Source: Hyphomicrobiales bacterium
GTDB taxonomy: Bacteria; Pseudomonadota; Alphaproteobacteria; Rhizobiales; Xanthobacteraceae
NCBI GenBank assembly: GCA_016185205.1
Contig: JACPOA010000018.1
Location: forward strand, 1 to 59,913
DNA: 59,913 nt
Direction: 5' to 3'
Shown here: positions 50,621-59,346 of the stretch, in pieces
Numbering within the stretch: position 1 is the first letter of the stretch
How the letters are laid out: each line of letters starts with the position of its first letter
Notes under the pieces: generated by a model
Told to the model about the DNA's origin: nothing
Database searches by the model: none
The model's input: only the letters and a program-made list of their open reading frames with translations
Program-made: the position numbers and the translations under genes

Positions 50621-51592
50621 ATGCGGATTTTGAGAGGACTGTTGCTGGCGCTGATCGTGGCCATGTTGCCCGGCGCCGTCGTGGCGGAAACCTATCCCAG
50701 CCGGCCGATCAAGCTCGTGGTGCCGTTCCCGCCCGGCGGTCCGAACGACATCATCGCACGCGTCGTTGCGCAACGCATGTCCGAACTGCTCGGCCAGCAG
50801 ATCGTGATCGACAATCGTGGCGGCGCCGGCGGCGTGGTCGGCACAGATACGGTCGCCAAGGCCGTGCCGGATGGCTACACGATCGGGATTTGCAGCGCCG
50901 GCGCGATCGCCATCAGCGCCAGCCTGGTTGAAAAGGTGCCTTACGATTCCACCAAGGATCTGACGCCAATCACGTTGGTCGCCACGGTGCCCGAGCTATT
51001 GGTGGTGCCGGCGTCGCTGCCGGTGAAAACTTTCCAGGAGCTCGTGGCGATGGCGAAAGCGCAGCCGGGCAAGCTCAACTTTGCTTCGAGCGGCCCCGGA
51101 AGCATGCCGCATCTGGCAGGCGAGCTGCTCAAGATCAACGCCAAGATCGACATCGTGCACGTGCCCTATCGCGGCGCCGCTCCGGCGGTGAACGACCTGC
51201 TCGGCGGGCAGGTGCAGATGGTGTTCCTCGATACGCCGGTCCTGCTCCCACACATCAAGTCTGGCAAGTTCCGCGCGCTGGCGGTCGCTGCCAAGGAACG
51301 TGCCCCGTCGGTGCCGGACGTGCCGACCATGGCTGAGCTTGGTCTGGCCAGTGTGGATGCCGAAAACTGGTACGGCATGGTTGGCCCGGCGAATATGCCG
51401 AAAGACATCGTCGACAGACTGAACAAGGCCGCCGCCGAGGCCATGAAAAGCCCGGAGGTGATCGACAAGCTTACACCGCAGGGCGCCAAACTGGTCGGCG
51501 ACAGTCCCGAGCATTTCGGCGCGTTCATCAAAAGCGAAATCGTCAAGTGGGGCGCGGTGGTGAAGGCGTCGGGCGCGAAGCAGTCGCTCTGA
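50621..51592 (+). CDS. Bug-family (tripartite tricarboxylate transporter) solute-binding protein
   Basis: A 323-residue periplasmic protein with a signal peptide (MRILRGLLLALIVAMLPGAV). The Bug signature is YPSRPIKLVVPFPPGGPNDI, followed by VIDNRGGAGGVVGTDTVAKA and VPYRGAAPAVNDLLGGQVQM. It captures a small carboxylate for uptake. No membrane partner genes are adjacent, as is common for orphan Bug proteins. AGGAGG precedes the start. Confidence 0.95.
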   Translation: MRILRGLLLALIVAMLPGAVVAETYPSRPIKLVVPFPPGGPNDIIARVVAQRMSELLGQQIVIDNRGGAGGVVGTDTVAKAVPDGYTIGICSAGAIAISASLVEKVPYDSTKDLTPITLVATVPELLVVPASLPVKTFQELVAMAKAQPGKLNFASSGPGSMPHLAGELLKINAKIDIVHVPYRGAAPAVNDLLGGQVQMVFLDTPVLLPHIKSGKFRALAVAAKERAPSVPDVPTMAELGLASVDAENWYGMVGPANMPKDIVDRLNKAAAEAMKSPEVIDKLTPQGAKLVGDSPEHFGAFIKSEIVKWGAVVKASGAKQSL

Positions 51593-51607
51593 TACCGGAT
51601 GGCGAAC

Positions 51608-52378
51608 TTACGGGGAGACGTATTGCGCTTCAGACATTGATTGCTCTTTTTTCCCTAGATTTGCGCAGTGGATGTCCCACCATTGGGTGCGGGGCGCGAG
51701 GCGATTGCCTTGCATATCCCGCACAGTAGCCGAATAAAATTTCACCATATTGTCGTGCGACAACCATTCACCGGGCAAATCGCATCCAAATGGGCCTGAT
51801 GACCCTGGCGGAAAAATATGACCGGTCGCCGTATCCGTCATTTGAGATACTGTTGACTGATCAAGCAGCTTGAATCCGTCATAGCCACAGCATGCAAGCG
51901 CTTCCATATACTGGAAGCCGAAGCGGCAATCCTCAACGCTGACATATTGAGGAAGAAGGCTTTTGCCCCGCAACTGTTCAAGCACGGTGTGGTCTACCCC
52001 TTCGACATCGATCTTGAGGTAGTGGGGCACGCTGAATTCGTCGAACAGGCTGGAAAGCGTAACGCACTGGATGCTGATTTCCTGGTACCGGCTGGCATCG
52101 CGTCCGGCCCATCCGATGTCCAGACTACTCCAATGGTCGTTGTCGAGATTTATGTAGAAAGTTGTTTGTCCGGTTGTTTTCCAGATCGCCGCATTGATGA
52201 TTTTCAAGCGCCCTTCGTCGATCGATTCCTGAAATCGCCTCTTCACTCTTTCGCAAAGTGTCGGGTTGGCATCAAGCGCAACGACATTGAATCCCCGGCT
52301 CAAGTAAAATGCAGTGTCATCTCCGTTGTTCATTCCGAGATCGAAAATAAGCCGGCTGTCTTTGGTGTAGCGGATCAT
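51608..52378 (-). CDS. FkbM family methyltransferase
   Basis: A 256-residue SAM-dependent methyltransferase of the FkbM type: motif I LIFDLGMNNGDDTAFYLSRG, VVALDANPTL and the FkbM motif YLKIDVEGVDHTVLEQLRGK. It probably O-methylates a sugar or glycan. Its ATG overlaps the stop of the gene upstream (52375-53607), so both are translated together in the surface-polysaccharide locus. Confidence 0.9.
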   Translation of the reverse strand: MIRYTKDSRLIFDLGMNNGDDTAFYLSRGFNVVALDANPTLCERVKRRFQESIDEGRLKIINAAIWKTTGQTTFYINLDNDHWSSLDIGWAGRDASRYQEISIQCVTLSSLFDEFSVPHYLKIDVEGVDHTVLEQLRGKSLLPQYVSVEDCRFGFQYMEALACCGYDGFKLLDQSTVSQMTDTATGHIFPPGSSGPFGCDLPGEWLSHDNMVKFYSATVRDMQGNRLAPRTQWWDIHCANLGKKEQSMSEAQYVSP

Positions 52379-53607
52379 CCTTTGCTGACCCTTTCATCCG
52401 GGATGGCGTAGATCACCGCGCCCGTGCCGCACCAGGAATGCGCGCGAAACAGGAATCGATAGTCGGAAAGCGTCTCCATAAGCCAGAGCGGCGTTCGCCA
52501 GATGCCGTCGGCATTGTGATAAACGGTGGCGGCGACGATGGGTCGGTTTGACAGCAGCGTCTCCCGGGCGCCTTTCAAAGCGGCAAGCTCGGCTCCTTCG
52601 AGATGAAGTTTGAGGAAGCTGGGCGAGAGGCCGAGTGCATCAAGCGGACGTGTGATGACACGCATCTGACCTGTGGGCGATAGCTGGGACGCGTAACCGA
52701 GCCCGTCATGAAAGATCGCTTCGCCTTCGTCTTGCGCAAGGGCGCAATCGTAGAGCGTGACGCGCGCATCGTCCGGCAGCCAGGCTTGCAGTCTATCCTC
52801 AAGCAACGCCCGGTTGGACGGGTCCGGCTCGATGGCGACGATCTGCCGGAAGGAGCCTTTCGTTTGCCGTACGAAGGATTCCGACACGCTGCCGTGGTGG
52901 GCGCCGGCATCCACCAGAATCTCATTGCCGTACAAGACGCCGGCCACTTCCGGAATGAAGAATCGGCTGCAATTCGATACCGGAGCGGCCTCGAAATCCC
53001 ATTCCTCGCGTAGCCTGCGCCAAGCAAGAAACTGCAAGTGATGGGCGCGCGACACATCATCGTCCCAAACCGCCAAAACCTCGGCGGTTTTCTTCTGGTC
53101 GATTGCTGTCAATGGTTTCGCAAACCAGCCGTTCGACAGTGGATGCACCGCTCGGAAGCTCTCTGTCAAATCATAGAACGGCACGACATCTTCGAAGCCA
53201 AGTTGCAGAAGCGATCGTTCGAGTGGCACATAGGGCGAGGTGACGAGGCTGACAGCGAGGCGCAAACTGCGCTTGGTCGTCTCTGTCACATCGTCGGGAT
53301 GCAGCAGGCGCACGCCGAACCAGCACGGATCTTCGGCGATCTGCCGGGCATTGCGGTCAATGACGAGGCAAAAATCCTGCCCTACCGTCTTCAAGAAATC
53401 GCGCGCCAGCCGGCCCAGGTTTCCCGCGCCATAGAGGGCCAGCGGCAGGTCTATCGCAGCCGGCGAAAATGCGCACGGAGCGGTCGCCAATTCCGCCAGC
53501 AGCGTCGCAGCCTTGTCAGCGCGTGGCGGGACTGCGAATGAGCGGGCCCTGTGCGGTGAAGGAATACTGCGGAGGGAGGAGGAGTCGACTGCCATCGTTC
53601 TTTGCAT
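52375..53607 (-). CDS. Two-domain FkbM-like methyltransferase
   Basis: A 410-residue protein. The N-terminal half has a Rossmann-like nucleotide-binding look (LPLALYGAGNLGRLARDFLK). The C-terminal half (about 210-410) is FkbM-like: ILVDAGAHHGSVSESFV, IVAIEPDPSNRALLEDRL and FLKLHLEGAELAALKGARET. I chose the ATG at 53607, which has AGAGGTG upstream; the frame stays open to 53865 without homology. It is likely a glycan-modifying enzyme. Confidence 0.85.
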   Translation of the reverse strand: MQRTMAVDSSSLRSIPSPHRARSFAVPPRADKAATLLAELATAPCAFSPAAIDLPLALYGAGNLGRLARDFLKTVGQDFCLVIDRNARQIAEDPCWFGVRLLHPDDVTETTKRSLRLAVSLVTSPYVPLERSLLQLGFEDVVPFYDLTESFRAVHPLSNGWFAKPLTAIDQKKTAEVLAVWDDDVSRAHHLQFLAWRRLREEWDFEAAPVSNCSRFFIPEVAGVLYGNEILVDAGAHHGSVSESFVRQTKGSFRQIVAIEPDPSNRALLEDRLQAWLPDDARVTLYDCALAQDEGEAIFHDGLGYASQLSPTGQMRVITRPLDALGLSPSFLKLHLEGAELAALKGARETLLSNRPIVAATVYHNADGIWRTPLWLMETLSDYRFLFRAHSWCGTGAVIYAIPDERVSKG

Positions 53608-53801
53608 GCACGGCACCTCTTGACGGCACTGCCGGTACGCCGCCGAGGACTTAACGAATCGCTGCTCGCAGACTATAGTGTTCTCGTCATCTTGCGAATC
53701 AGGCTTAAACAGCTCGAAAACGCCGGCACGACTCGCCCCTGGGCCGACGGGACTCCCGCGCCAGTGCGATTGCGGTTGCGCCAACGATCGGCAGCGAGCC
53801 A

Positions 53802-54887
53802 ATGCAACTTTCGATTTTAATTGCGACAAACCGGACGGGGCTGCTGGCGTGCTCCAGAATCGCACAGGCTTGCTCCTGGGCGGGACCGAATCTCGAAGTC
53901 ATTGTTCGAGACAACTCAGGCAACGCAGAAAAACGAGCGCAGCTCGCGCATTTTCGGCGCGATAACTGCAACATTATTCTCGCCGATCCGTGCGATGGGC
54001 TCACGAATTTTTCCGAAATCCTCCGGCTGGCGAAGGGAGAATTTGTATTCCTTCTCGCCGACGACGACGCCTATTTCGATCACGCCATCGCCGCGCTGCC
54101 CGGCGTACTCGATCAGTACGGCAAGGATCCCTCGGTCGTGGGCGTTACTGGCGCCTATGCTATCGAAACATCGCAAGGGTCGTCGATCGTCAGCTATCAG
54201 AACGTGGAATCGGACGACGTCGCGGCGCGCGTGGCCGGATATTTGAGCTATTCAGGTCCGAACATCATGCATTATGCCCCGATGCGGCGCGACATCGTCC
54301 AGCGCGTGTTCGCTTTCATGAATACACTGCCATTTTACTTTTCCTTTCACGACCAGATCGTTTGCCTGCTCTATCTGCTCCATGGAAAATTCGTCCGGCT
54401 TAAGCGGCTGCTGTATCTTTACGATGTTGGTCCCTGGGAGGCGTCCGACTCCGCGCAGAAACGCGACAACGATTTCTACAAAGACGCGGGATTGGATCCG
54501 GCCATCAACAAGTTGCATTGGTATCTCTGCGGCTTTGAGGGTGCCGTGCTGGTGCGTAACTCGATCGAGTTCCCCGACTATTCGCTCGCTCAGCGCCAAG
54601 TCATTGCAGATCGCTGGTTTTCAATGATGTTTATGCGCTTCAACAGCCAGGCGCGGCTCGCTTTCGACTCTCGTTTCGCGGGCGAAGCCGAAAAGCTGTA
54701 CGCGAAATTAAAGGCATCGACGGGGCAACTGTCCTTTCAGGGCATGCTGGCGGAAATTTGCGGCCTGATCGCCCTGTTTTCCAAGGATAACGCGCAACGC
54801 TATCACGATTTCTGGGCGGCGGAGATCAACAGGCGGAAGTCTCTACCTGATTTCGACGAGCTCGTTGCCGAAAAACGGGCGGTCTGA
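53802..54887 (+). CDS. GT2-like glycosyltransferase
   Basis: A 361-residue protein with a GT-A N-terminus: QLSILIATNRTGLLACSRIA, VIVRDNSGNAEKRAQ and FLLADDDAYFDHAIAALPGV, in which the DDD is the metal/nucleotide-sugar site. It should transfer a sugar from a nucleotide donor to a glycan or lipid carrier. The C-terminal half is not recognised. It is divergent from the methyltransferase pair and 46 bp upstream of rfbF. Confidence 0.8.
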   Translation: MQLSILIATNRTGLLACSRIAQACSWAGPNLEVIVRDNSGNAEKRAQLAHFRRDNCNIILADPCDGLTNFSEILRLAKGEFVFLLADDDAYFDHAIAALPGVLDQYGKDPSVVGVTGAYAIETSQGSSIVSYQNVESDDVAARVAGYLSYSGPNIMHYAPMRRDIVQRVFAFMNTLPFYFSFHDQIVCLLYLLHGKFVRLKRLLYLYDVGPWEASDSAQKRDNDFYKDAGLDPAINKLHWYLCGFEGAVLVRNSIEFPDYSLAQRQVIADRWFSMMFMRFNSQARLAFDSRFAGEAEKLYAKLKASTGQLSFQGMLAEICGLIALFSKDNAQRYHDFWAAEINRRKSLPDFDELVAEKRAV

Positions 54888-54933
54888 AAGTGCGCGGTTT
54901 CGTATCGATTGAATCAACGCATCAAGAAACTCC

Positions 54934-55707
54934 ATGAAAGTTGTCATCCTTGCCGGTGGCCTCGGCACCCGCATTTCCGAGGAAAGCTACCTGAGGCCGA
55001 AGCCGATGATTGAAATCGGCGGCAAGCCCGTTCTTTGGCACATCATGAAGATCTATTCCGCGCATGGCGCCGATGATTTCGTGATCTGCTGCGGCTACAA
55101 GGGCTATGTCATCAAGGAATATTTCGCCAACTACTTTCTACATATGTCCGACGTCACCTTCGATATGGCGGACAACACGATGATAGTGCACCAAAGAAAA
55201 GCGGAGCCATGGCGGGTAACTCTGGTCGATACCGGGGATAACACGCAGACGGGCGGACGGCTCAAGCGCGTCGCGGAACACATCAAAGACGAAGACGCGT
55301 TCTGCTTCACCTATGGCGACGGCGTCAGCGATGTTAATATCCGGTCGTCCATCGAATTTCACCGCAGCCACGGCAAGCTCGCCACGATCACGGCCGTGCG
55401 TCCGCCCGGTCGCTACGGCGCGTTGGAACGGGTAGGGGACGCGGTGACCGGCTTCATCGAGAAGCCGCGCGGCGACGGCGGCCTGATCAATGGCGGCTTT
55501 TTTGTTCTTTCGCCACGTTGTCTCGATCTCATCGAAGGGGATGACATCGGTTGGGAAGGCTCGCCACTCATCCGCCTCGCAGCCATGGGGCAGATGATGG
55601 CGTTCGAGCATCGCGGTTTCTGGCAGGCGATGGATACCTTGCGCGACAAGAATATGTTGGAAGAGCTGTGGGCATCCGGCAAGGCGCCATGGAAGAGCTG
55701 GCATTGA
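54934..55707 (+). CDS. rfbF: Glucose-1-phosphate cytidylyltransferase
   Basis: A 257-residue nucleotidyltransferase with the signature VVILAGGLGTRISEESYLRP followed by KPMIEIGGKPVLWHIMKIYS, and FCFTYGDGVSDVNI for the metal site. It makes CDP-glucose from CTP and glucose-1-phosphate, the first step toward CDP-deoxysugars. It overlaps rfbG by 19 bases. Confidence 0.95.
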   Translation: MKVVILAGGLGTRISEESYLRPKPMIEIGGKPVLWHIMKIYSAHGADDFVICCGYKGYVIKEYFANYFLHMSDVTFDMADNTMIVHQRKAEPWRVTLVDTGDNTQTGGRLKRVAEHIKDEDAFCFTYGDGVSDVNIRSSIEFHRSHGKLATITAVRPPGRYGALERVGDAVTGFIEKPRGDGGLINGGFFVLSPRCLDLIEGDDIGWEGSPLIRLAAMGQMMAFEHRGFWQAMDTLRDKNMLEELWASGKAPWKSWH

Positions 55708-56810
55708 CGAACGCAACAACCGCTTCGTTCTGGCGCGACAAGCGCGTGCTGTTGACCGGTCATACCGGTTTTAAAGGCTCTTGGCTGACGCTCTGGCTTC
55801 ATCGACTGGGAGCCAAGGTGACGGGCATCAGCCTGCCTCCGGCGACAGCACCCAATCTTTATTCCGAAGCCGACATTGGCGCTCTTTGTCGCAGCCATTT
55901 TTGCGATATTCGCGATGCCTCCGCGCTCGCCGAGCTCGTGCGAGCGGCGCGGCCCGACATTGTTTTCCATTTGGCCGCGCAGCCGCTGGTGCGCGCGAGC
56001 TACAAGGAGCCGCTTGCGACGTTTGGATCCAATGTGATGGGCACGGCCCACGTGCTGGACGCGCTGCATGGGCTCGTTAGCACGCGCGTGGCTGTGATGG
56101 TGACGACCGACAAGGTCTACCGGGAGAATGGATCGGCCCGACCTTACCGTGAAGATGACGCGCTCGGCGGGCATGACCCTTACAGCGCCAGCAAGGCGGC
56201 GAGTGAAATTATCATCGCCAGTTACCGCGATGCCTTTCTGTCGGCGCAAGGCGTGGCGGTGGCCAGCGCCCGGGCCGGAAACGTGATCGGCGGCGGCGAC
56301 TGGTCGGAAGATCGATTGATCCCCGATGCGGTTCGCGCCTGGCAGGCCGGCCAGCCGCTGGAGGTCCGCCGTCCGCAGGCCGTTCGCCCCTGGCAGCACG
56401 TGTTGGAGCCGCTCGACGGCTATCTGACCCTGGCGCAGAACCTGTGGCAGCAACCGGCTCTGGCCGGCGCCTATAACTTTGGTCCGCAAGCCAACGATGC
56501 CGTGCCCGTGCGCGAATTGGTCGAAGCGGCGCGTGCCGAATATGGCGAGGGCGAAGTGCGTTACGGCGACGGCACCGAAGGTCCGCGGGAATCGGCTTGG
56601 CTCACGCTCGACGTTGCCAAAGTGGAGCAGGCGCTCGGCGTTACACCGAGATTGCCGCTGGTGCAGGCCGTCACGCAGACGATGGCGTGGTACCGCGCGC
56701 ACAGAGAAGGCGCCGAGGCGCGGCAACTATGCCTCGCCGATATTTCCGATTTTGAGAACCTTGCGCTGAACCGATCCGCCGCGCCTAAGATTCGCAGACA
56801 TGCGATTTGA
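55689..56810 (+). CDS. rfbG: CDP-glucose 4,6-dehydratase
   Basis: A 373-residue SDR enzyme: NAD-binding VLLTGHTGFKGSWLTLWLHR (Gly-rich), MVTTDKVYRENG and the catalytic Tyr/Lys in DPYSASKAASEIII; GGGDWSEDRLIPD is typical of this family. It converts CDP-glucose to CDP-4-keto-6-deoxyglucose. The start at 55689 lies inside the end of rfbF, so the two are co-translated. Confidence 0.95.
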   Translation: MEELALTNATTASFWRDKRVLLTGHTGFKGSWLTLWLHRLGAKVTGISLPPATAPNLYSEADIGALCRSHFCDIRDASALAELVRAARPDIVFHLAAQPLVRASYKEPLATFGSNVMGTAHVLDALHGLVSTRVAVMVTTDKVYRENGSARPYREDDALGGHDPYSASKAASEIIIASYRDAFLSAQGVAVASARAGNVIGGGDWSEDRLIPDAVRAWQAGQPLEVRRPQAVRPWQHVLEPLDGYLTLAQNLWQQPALAGAYNFGPQANDAVPVRELVEAARAEYGEGEVRYGDGTEGPRESAWLTLDVAKVEQALGVTPRLPLVQAVTQTMAWYRAHREGAEARQLCLADISDFENLALNRSAAPKIRRHAI

Positions 56811-57330
56811 ACCGATACCGCTTTCCGGCGCCTATCTGGTCCGCCTCAATCCGCGCGTGGACCCGCGCGGTACGTTCGCCCGCGCCTTTTGCGCGCAGGA
56901 ATTCGCCGTCCACGGGCTCGCAACGTCATTTGTGCAAGCGAATATCAGCAGCAATGTGCATGCCGGCACGGTGCGCGGAATGCACTTTCAGCGCGAACCT
57001 CATGCCGAAGTCAAGCTCGTGCGCTGCATCAAAGGCTCGATCTACGATGTTGTCGTCGATCTGCGCGAAGGATCGCCGACGCAGCTTCGCTGGTTCGGCG
57101 CCGAGCTGTCGGAAGAAAATGGACTCATGATGTATGTGCCGAAAGGATTCGCGCACGGCTACCAGGCGCTCACCGATGGCGCGATGGCATTCTATATGGT
57201 GAGTTCATTTTACGCCCCCGAGTTCGAGGGCGGCTTGCGGTTTGACGATCCAAAGCTGTCCATTCAGTGGCCGCGTATCGTTTCCGATATATCGGACAAG
57301 GACGCCAAATGGCCGCTGCTGTCCCCCTGA
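56800..57330 (+). CDS. RfbC-like sugar epimerase
   Basis: A 176-residue cupin of the dTDP-4-dehydrorhamnose 3,5-epimerase family: DPRGTFARAFCAQEFAVHGL, VRGMHFQREPHAEVKLVRCI with the catalytic His, and MYVPKGFAHGYQAL. Beside rfbF/rfbG it most likely epimerises the CDP-4-keto-6-deoxy sugar rather than a dTDP sugar. It overlaps genes on both sides. Confidence 0.9.
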   Translation: MRFEPIPLSGAYLVRLNPRVDPRGTFARAFCAQEFAVHGLATSFVQANISSNVHAGTVRGMHFQREPHAEVKLVRCIKGSIYDVVVDLREGSPTQLRWFGAELSEENGLMMYVPKGFAHGYQALTDGAMAFYMVSSFYAPEFEGGLRFDDPKLSIQWPRIVSDISDKDAKWPLLSP

Positions 57331-58154
57331 TCCTGCTGACCGGAGCGACCGGCTTTGTGGGTCGGCAGGTGCTGCGGGAGCTTGCCAAGCGGAATCGCAA
57401 AGTGCGACTCATCGTCAGGGATGGATCGCAAAGTCACATCGCACAGTCGAACGCGATCGAAGCGGTCATAGCGACTGCGGACCTGTGGTCCGAGAGCGTC
57501 GCATGGTGTGCCGATGTCTGCCGGGACGTCGATAGCGTGATCCACGCCGCATGGTATGCCGAACCGGGCCAGTATCTACAATCGCCGAAGAACCTCGAAT
57601 GCTTGGCGGGAACGCTGCGGCTTGCGCAAGCGGTGAGCCAAGCCAAGGTTCGGCGTTTTGTCGGTATCGGTACCTGCTTTGAATATGACCTGAGCGCCGG
57701 CTATCTGACCGTTGCAACGCCGCTACGGCCGTCGACGCCTTACGCCGCGGCGAAGGCCGCTGCCTTCATGGCGCTGTCGCAATATCTGCCGCAACAGGGG
57801 GTCGAGTTTGCCTGGTGCCGGCTGTTCTATCTCTACGGCGAGGGCGAGGATGAACGCCGGCTGGTGCCATATTTGCGCGCCAAGCTCGGCGCCGGAGAGC
57901 CTGCCGATCTGAGCAGCGGCACCCAGATTCGCGACTACCTGGATGTCCGTGAGGCCGGGCGATTGATCGTGGAGCACGCGCTCGGCGCGGGACAAGGACC
58001 GGTCAATATCTGCTCCGGCACGCCCGTGACCGTGCGAGAGCTTGCCGAGCGGATTGCCGATGAATACGGGCGCCGCGATTTGCTGCGGTTCGGCGCCCGC
58101 CCGGACAATCTCGTCGATCCGCCCTGTGTCGTCGGCGTGCGGGCCGCAAATTAG
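57309..58154 (+). CDS. NAD-dependent sugar epimerase/reductase
   Basis: A 281-residue SDR-type enzyme with LILLTGATGFVGRQVLRELA at the N-terminus and the catalytic TPYAAAKAAAF (Tyr/Lys). In this operon it probably reduces the 4-keto group to finish the CDP-deoxysugar. I chose the ATG at 57309, which overlaps the previous gene; a longer frame from 57267 adds 14 residues from the overlap. Confidence 0.9.
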   Translation: MAAAVPLILLTGATGFVGRQVLRELAKRNRKVRLIVRDGSQSHIAQSNAIEAVIATADLWSESVAWCADVCRDVDSVIHAAWYAEPGQYLQSPKNLECLAGTLRLAQAVSQAKVRRFVGIGTCFEYDLSAGYLTVATPLRPSTPYAAAKAAAFMALSQYLPQQGVEFAWCRLFYLYGEGEDERRLVPYLRAKLGAGEPADLSSGTQIRDYLDVREAGRLIVEHALGAGQGPVNICSGTPVTVRELAERIADEYGRRDLLRFGARPDNLVDPPCVVGVRAAN

Positions 58155-58198
58155 CGCATCGCCCTTCATCCCGCAGCCGATGCAGCTCCCATAGGCTT

Positions 58199-58216
58199 GG
58201 TTAATCCCTGTTAACC
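58199..58216. promoter_or_regulatory. Perfect palindrome upstream of the radical SAM gene
   Basis: GGTTAA-TCCCTG-TTAACC lies 51 bp before the ATG at 58267 and could be a regulator site. It resembles a CtrA box but the spacer between TTAA half-sites is 6 rather than 7 bases. Confidence 0.35.
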
Positions 58217-58266
58217 ATTGTCCTGTAGGACGCTTATTCGGCGCCGCTCGCCGCAGGACTAAGCGC

Positions 58267-59346
58267 ATGAAAGCTCGGCTAGAACCGCGAATCAATCTCG
58301 AAGGACGCACGCCGCTGGAAACGGTCATCCCGTTGTCCACGCCCTTCATCGTTTTCGCCGATCCGGCGAGCTCCTGCAATTTCAAATGCAGTTTCTGTCC
58401 GACCGGCCATCGCGACATGATCGCCGAGACCGGGCGTTTCCAGGGCGTGATGAAATACGAGGTGTTCCAGAAGATCGTGGATGACCTGGGAGAATTCGAC
58501 AAGCCCATCAAAGTCCTGCGCATGTACAAGGACGGCGAGCCGTTCCTCAACAAGCGATTGGCTGAAATGGTCGCATACGCGAAACGGTCAAAGCACATCG
58601 ACTATATCGACACCACAACGAACGGCACATTCCTGTCGCCCGACCGCGTCGGGCCCGTGCTCGAAGCCGGCATCGACAAGATCAACATTTCGGTCGATGG
58701 CATGACGGAGGAAACCTACGCCCGGTTTACCGGGTTCAAATTTGACTTCAATAAATTCGTTGAAAACGTTAAATGGTTGTACGACCACAGGGGCGCTTGC
58801 GAAGTCGTTGTCAAAATTCCCGGAGAGCTGATTAACGAGGCGCAGCGCCAGCAGTTCTTCGACACGTTTGGCGATCATTGCGATCGTATCTTCGTCGAGA
58901 ATTTCGCTCCCTGCTGGCCGGAGTTCGACATCGAAGCTCATACCGGCGTCAAGATCAGCAAGGGCATCTACCAGCAGGACATCGGCGACACCGATACCTG
59001 CCCCTATATTTTCTACGGCTACTCAGTGAACGCCGATGGCCTGGTCAGTTCTTGTTTCCTGGATTGGGGCCGCAAGCTGGTGATCGGCGATGTACGGCGC
59101 CAGTCGATGAAGGAAATCTGGAATTCCGAGCGGATGAACGCGCTGCGTCTGCAGCACCTCGAGGGGCGCCGGCGGCAAAACGGTGTCTGCGGCAATTGCG
59201 GACAGCTCAGTCACTGCTTGCCTGACAGTATTGACGCTCATCGCTTGACGCTGCTGAAAAAATTTAAGGCGCTCGTCTCCGTCGACCCAGACGCCGAGGC
59301 TCCGGGGGGTACCAATCCCAGCTTCACGGCCATGGCGGCAGAATGA
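58267..59346 (+). CDS. Radical SAM/SPASM protein of the polysaccharide locus
   Basis: A 359-residue enzyme with the radical SAM motif CNFKCSFCPTGHRDM (CxxxCxxC; about residues 38-45) and a C-terminal SPASM-type region (CPYIFYGYSVNADGLVSSC and CGNCGQLSHC). It is not accompanied by a small peptide gene. Similar enzymes in glycan clusters act on sugars or glycan precursors, for example in deoxygenation or epimerisation; the substrate is unknown. Its stop overlaps the next ATG. Confidence 0.88.
   Translation: MKARLEPRINLEGRTPLETVIPLSTPFIVFADPASSCNFKCSFCPTGHRDMIAETGRFQGVMKYEVFQKIVDDLGEFDKPIKVLRMYKDGEPFLNKRLAEMVAYAKRSKHIDYIDTTTNGTFLSPDRVGPVLEAGIDKINISVDGMTEETYARFTGFKFDFNKFVENVKWLYDHRGACEVVVKIPGELINEAQRQQFFDTFGDHCDRIFVENFAPCWPEFDIEAHTGVKISKGIYQQDIGDTDTCPYIFYGYSVNADGLVSSCFLDWGRKLVIGDVRRQSMKEIWNSERMNALRLQHLEGRRRQNGVCGNCGQLSHCLPDSIDAHRLTLLKKFKALVSVDPDAEAPGGTNPSFTAMAAE

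Noticed and set aside
58201-58215. Possible CtrA site (TTAA ... TTAAC) before the radical SAM gene
   Set aside because: The half-sites are separated by 6 bases rather than the canonical 7; kept only as an unnamed palindrome.
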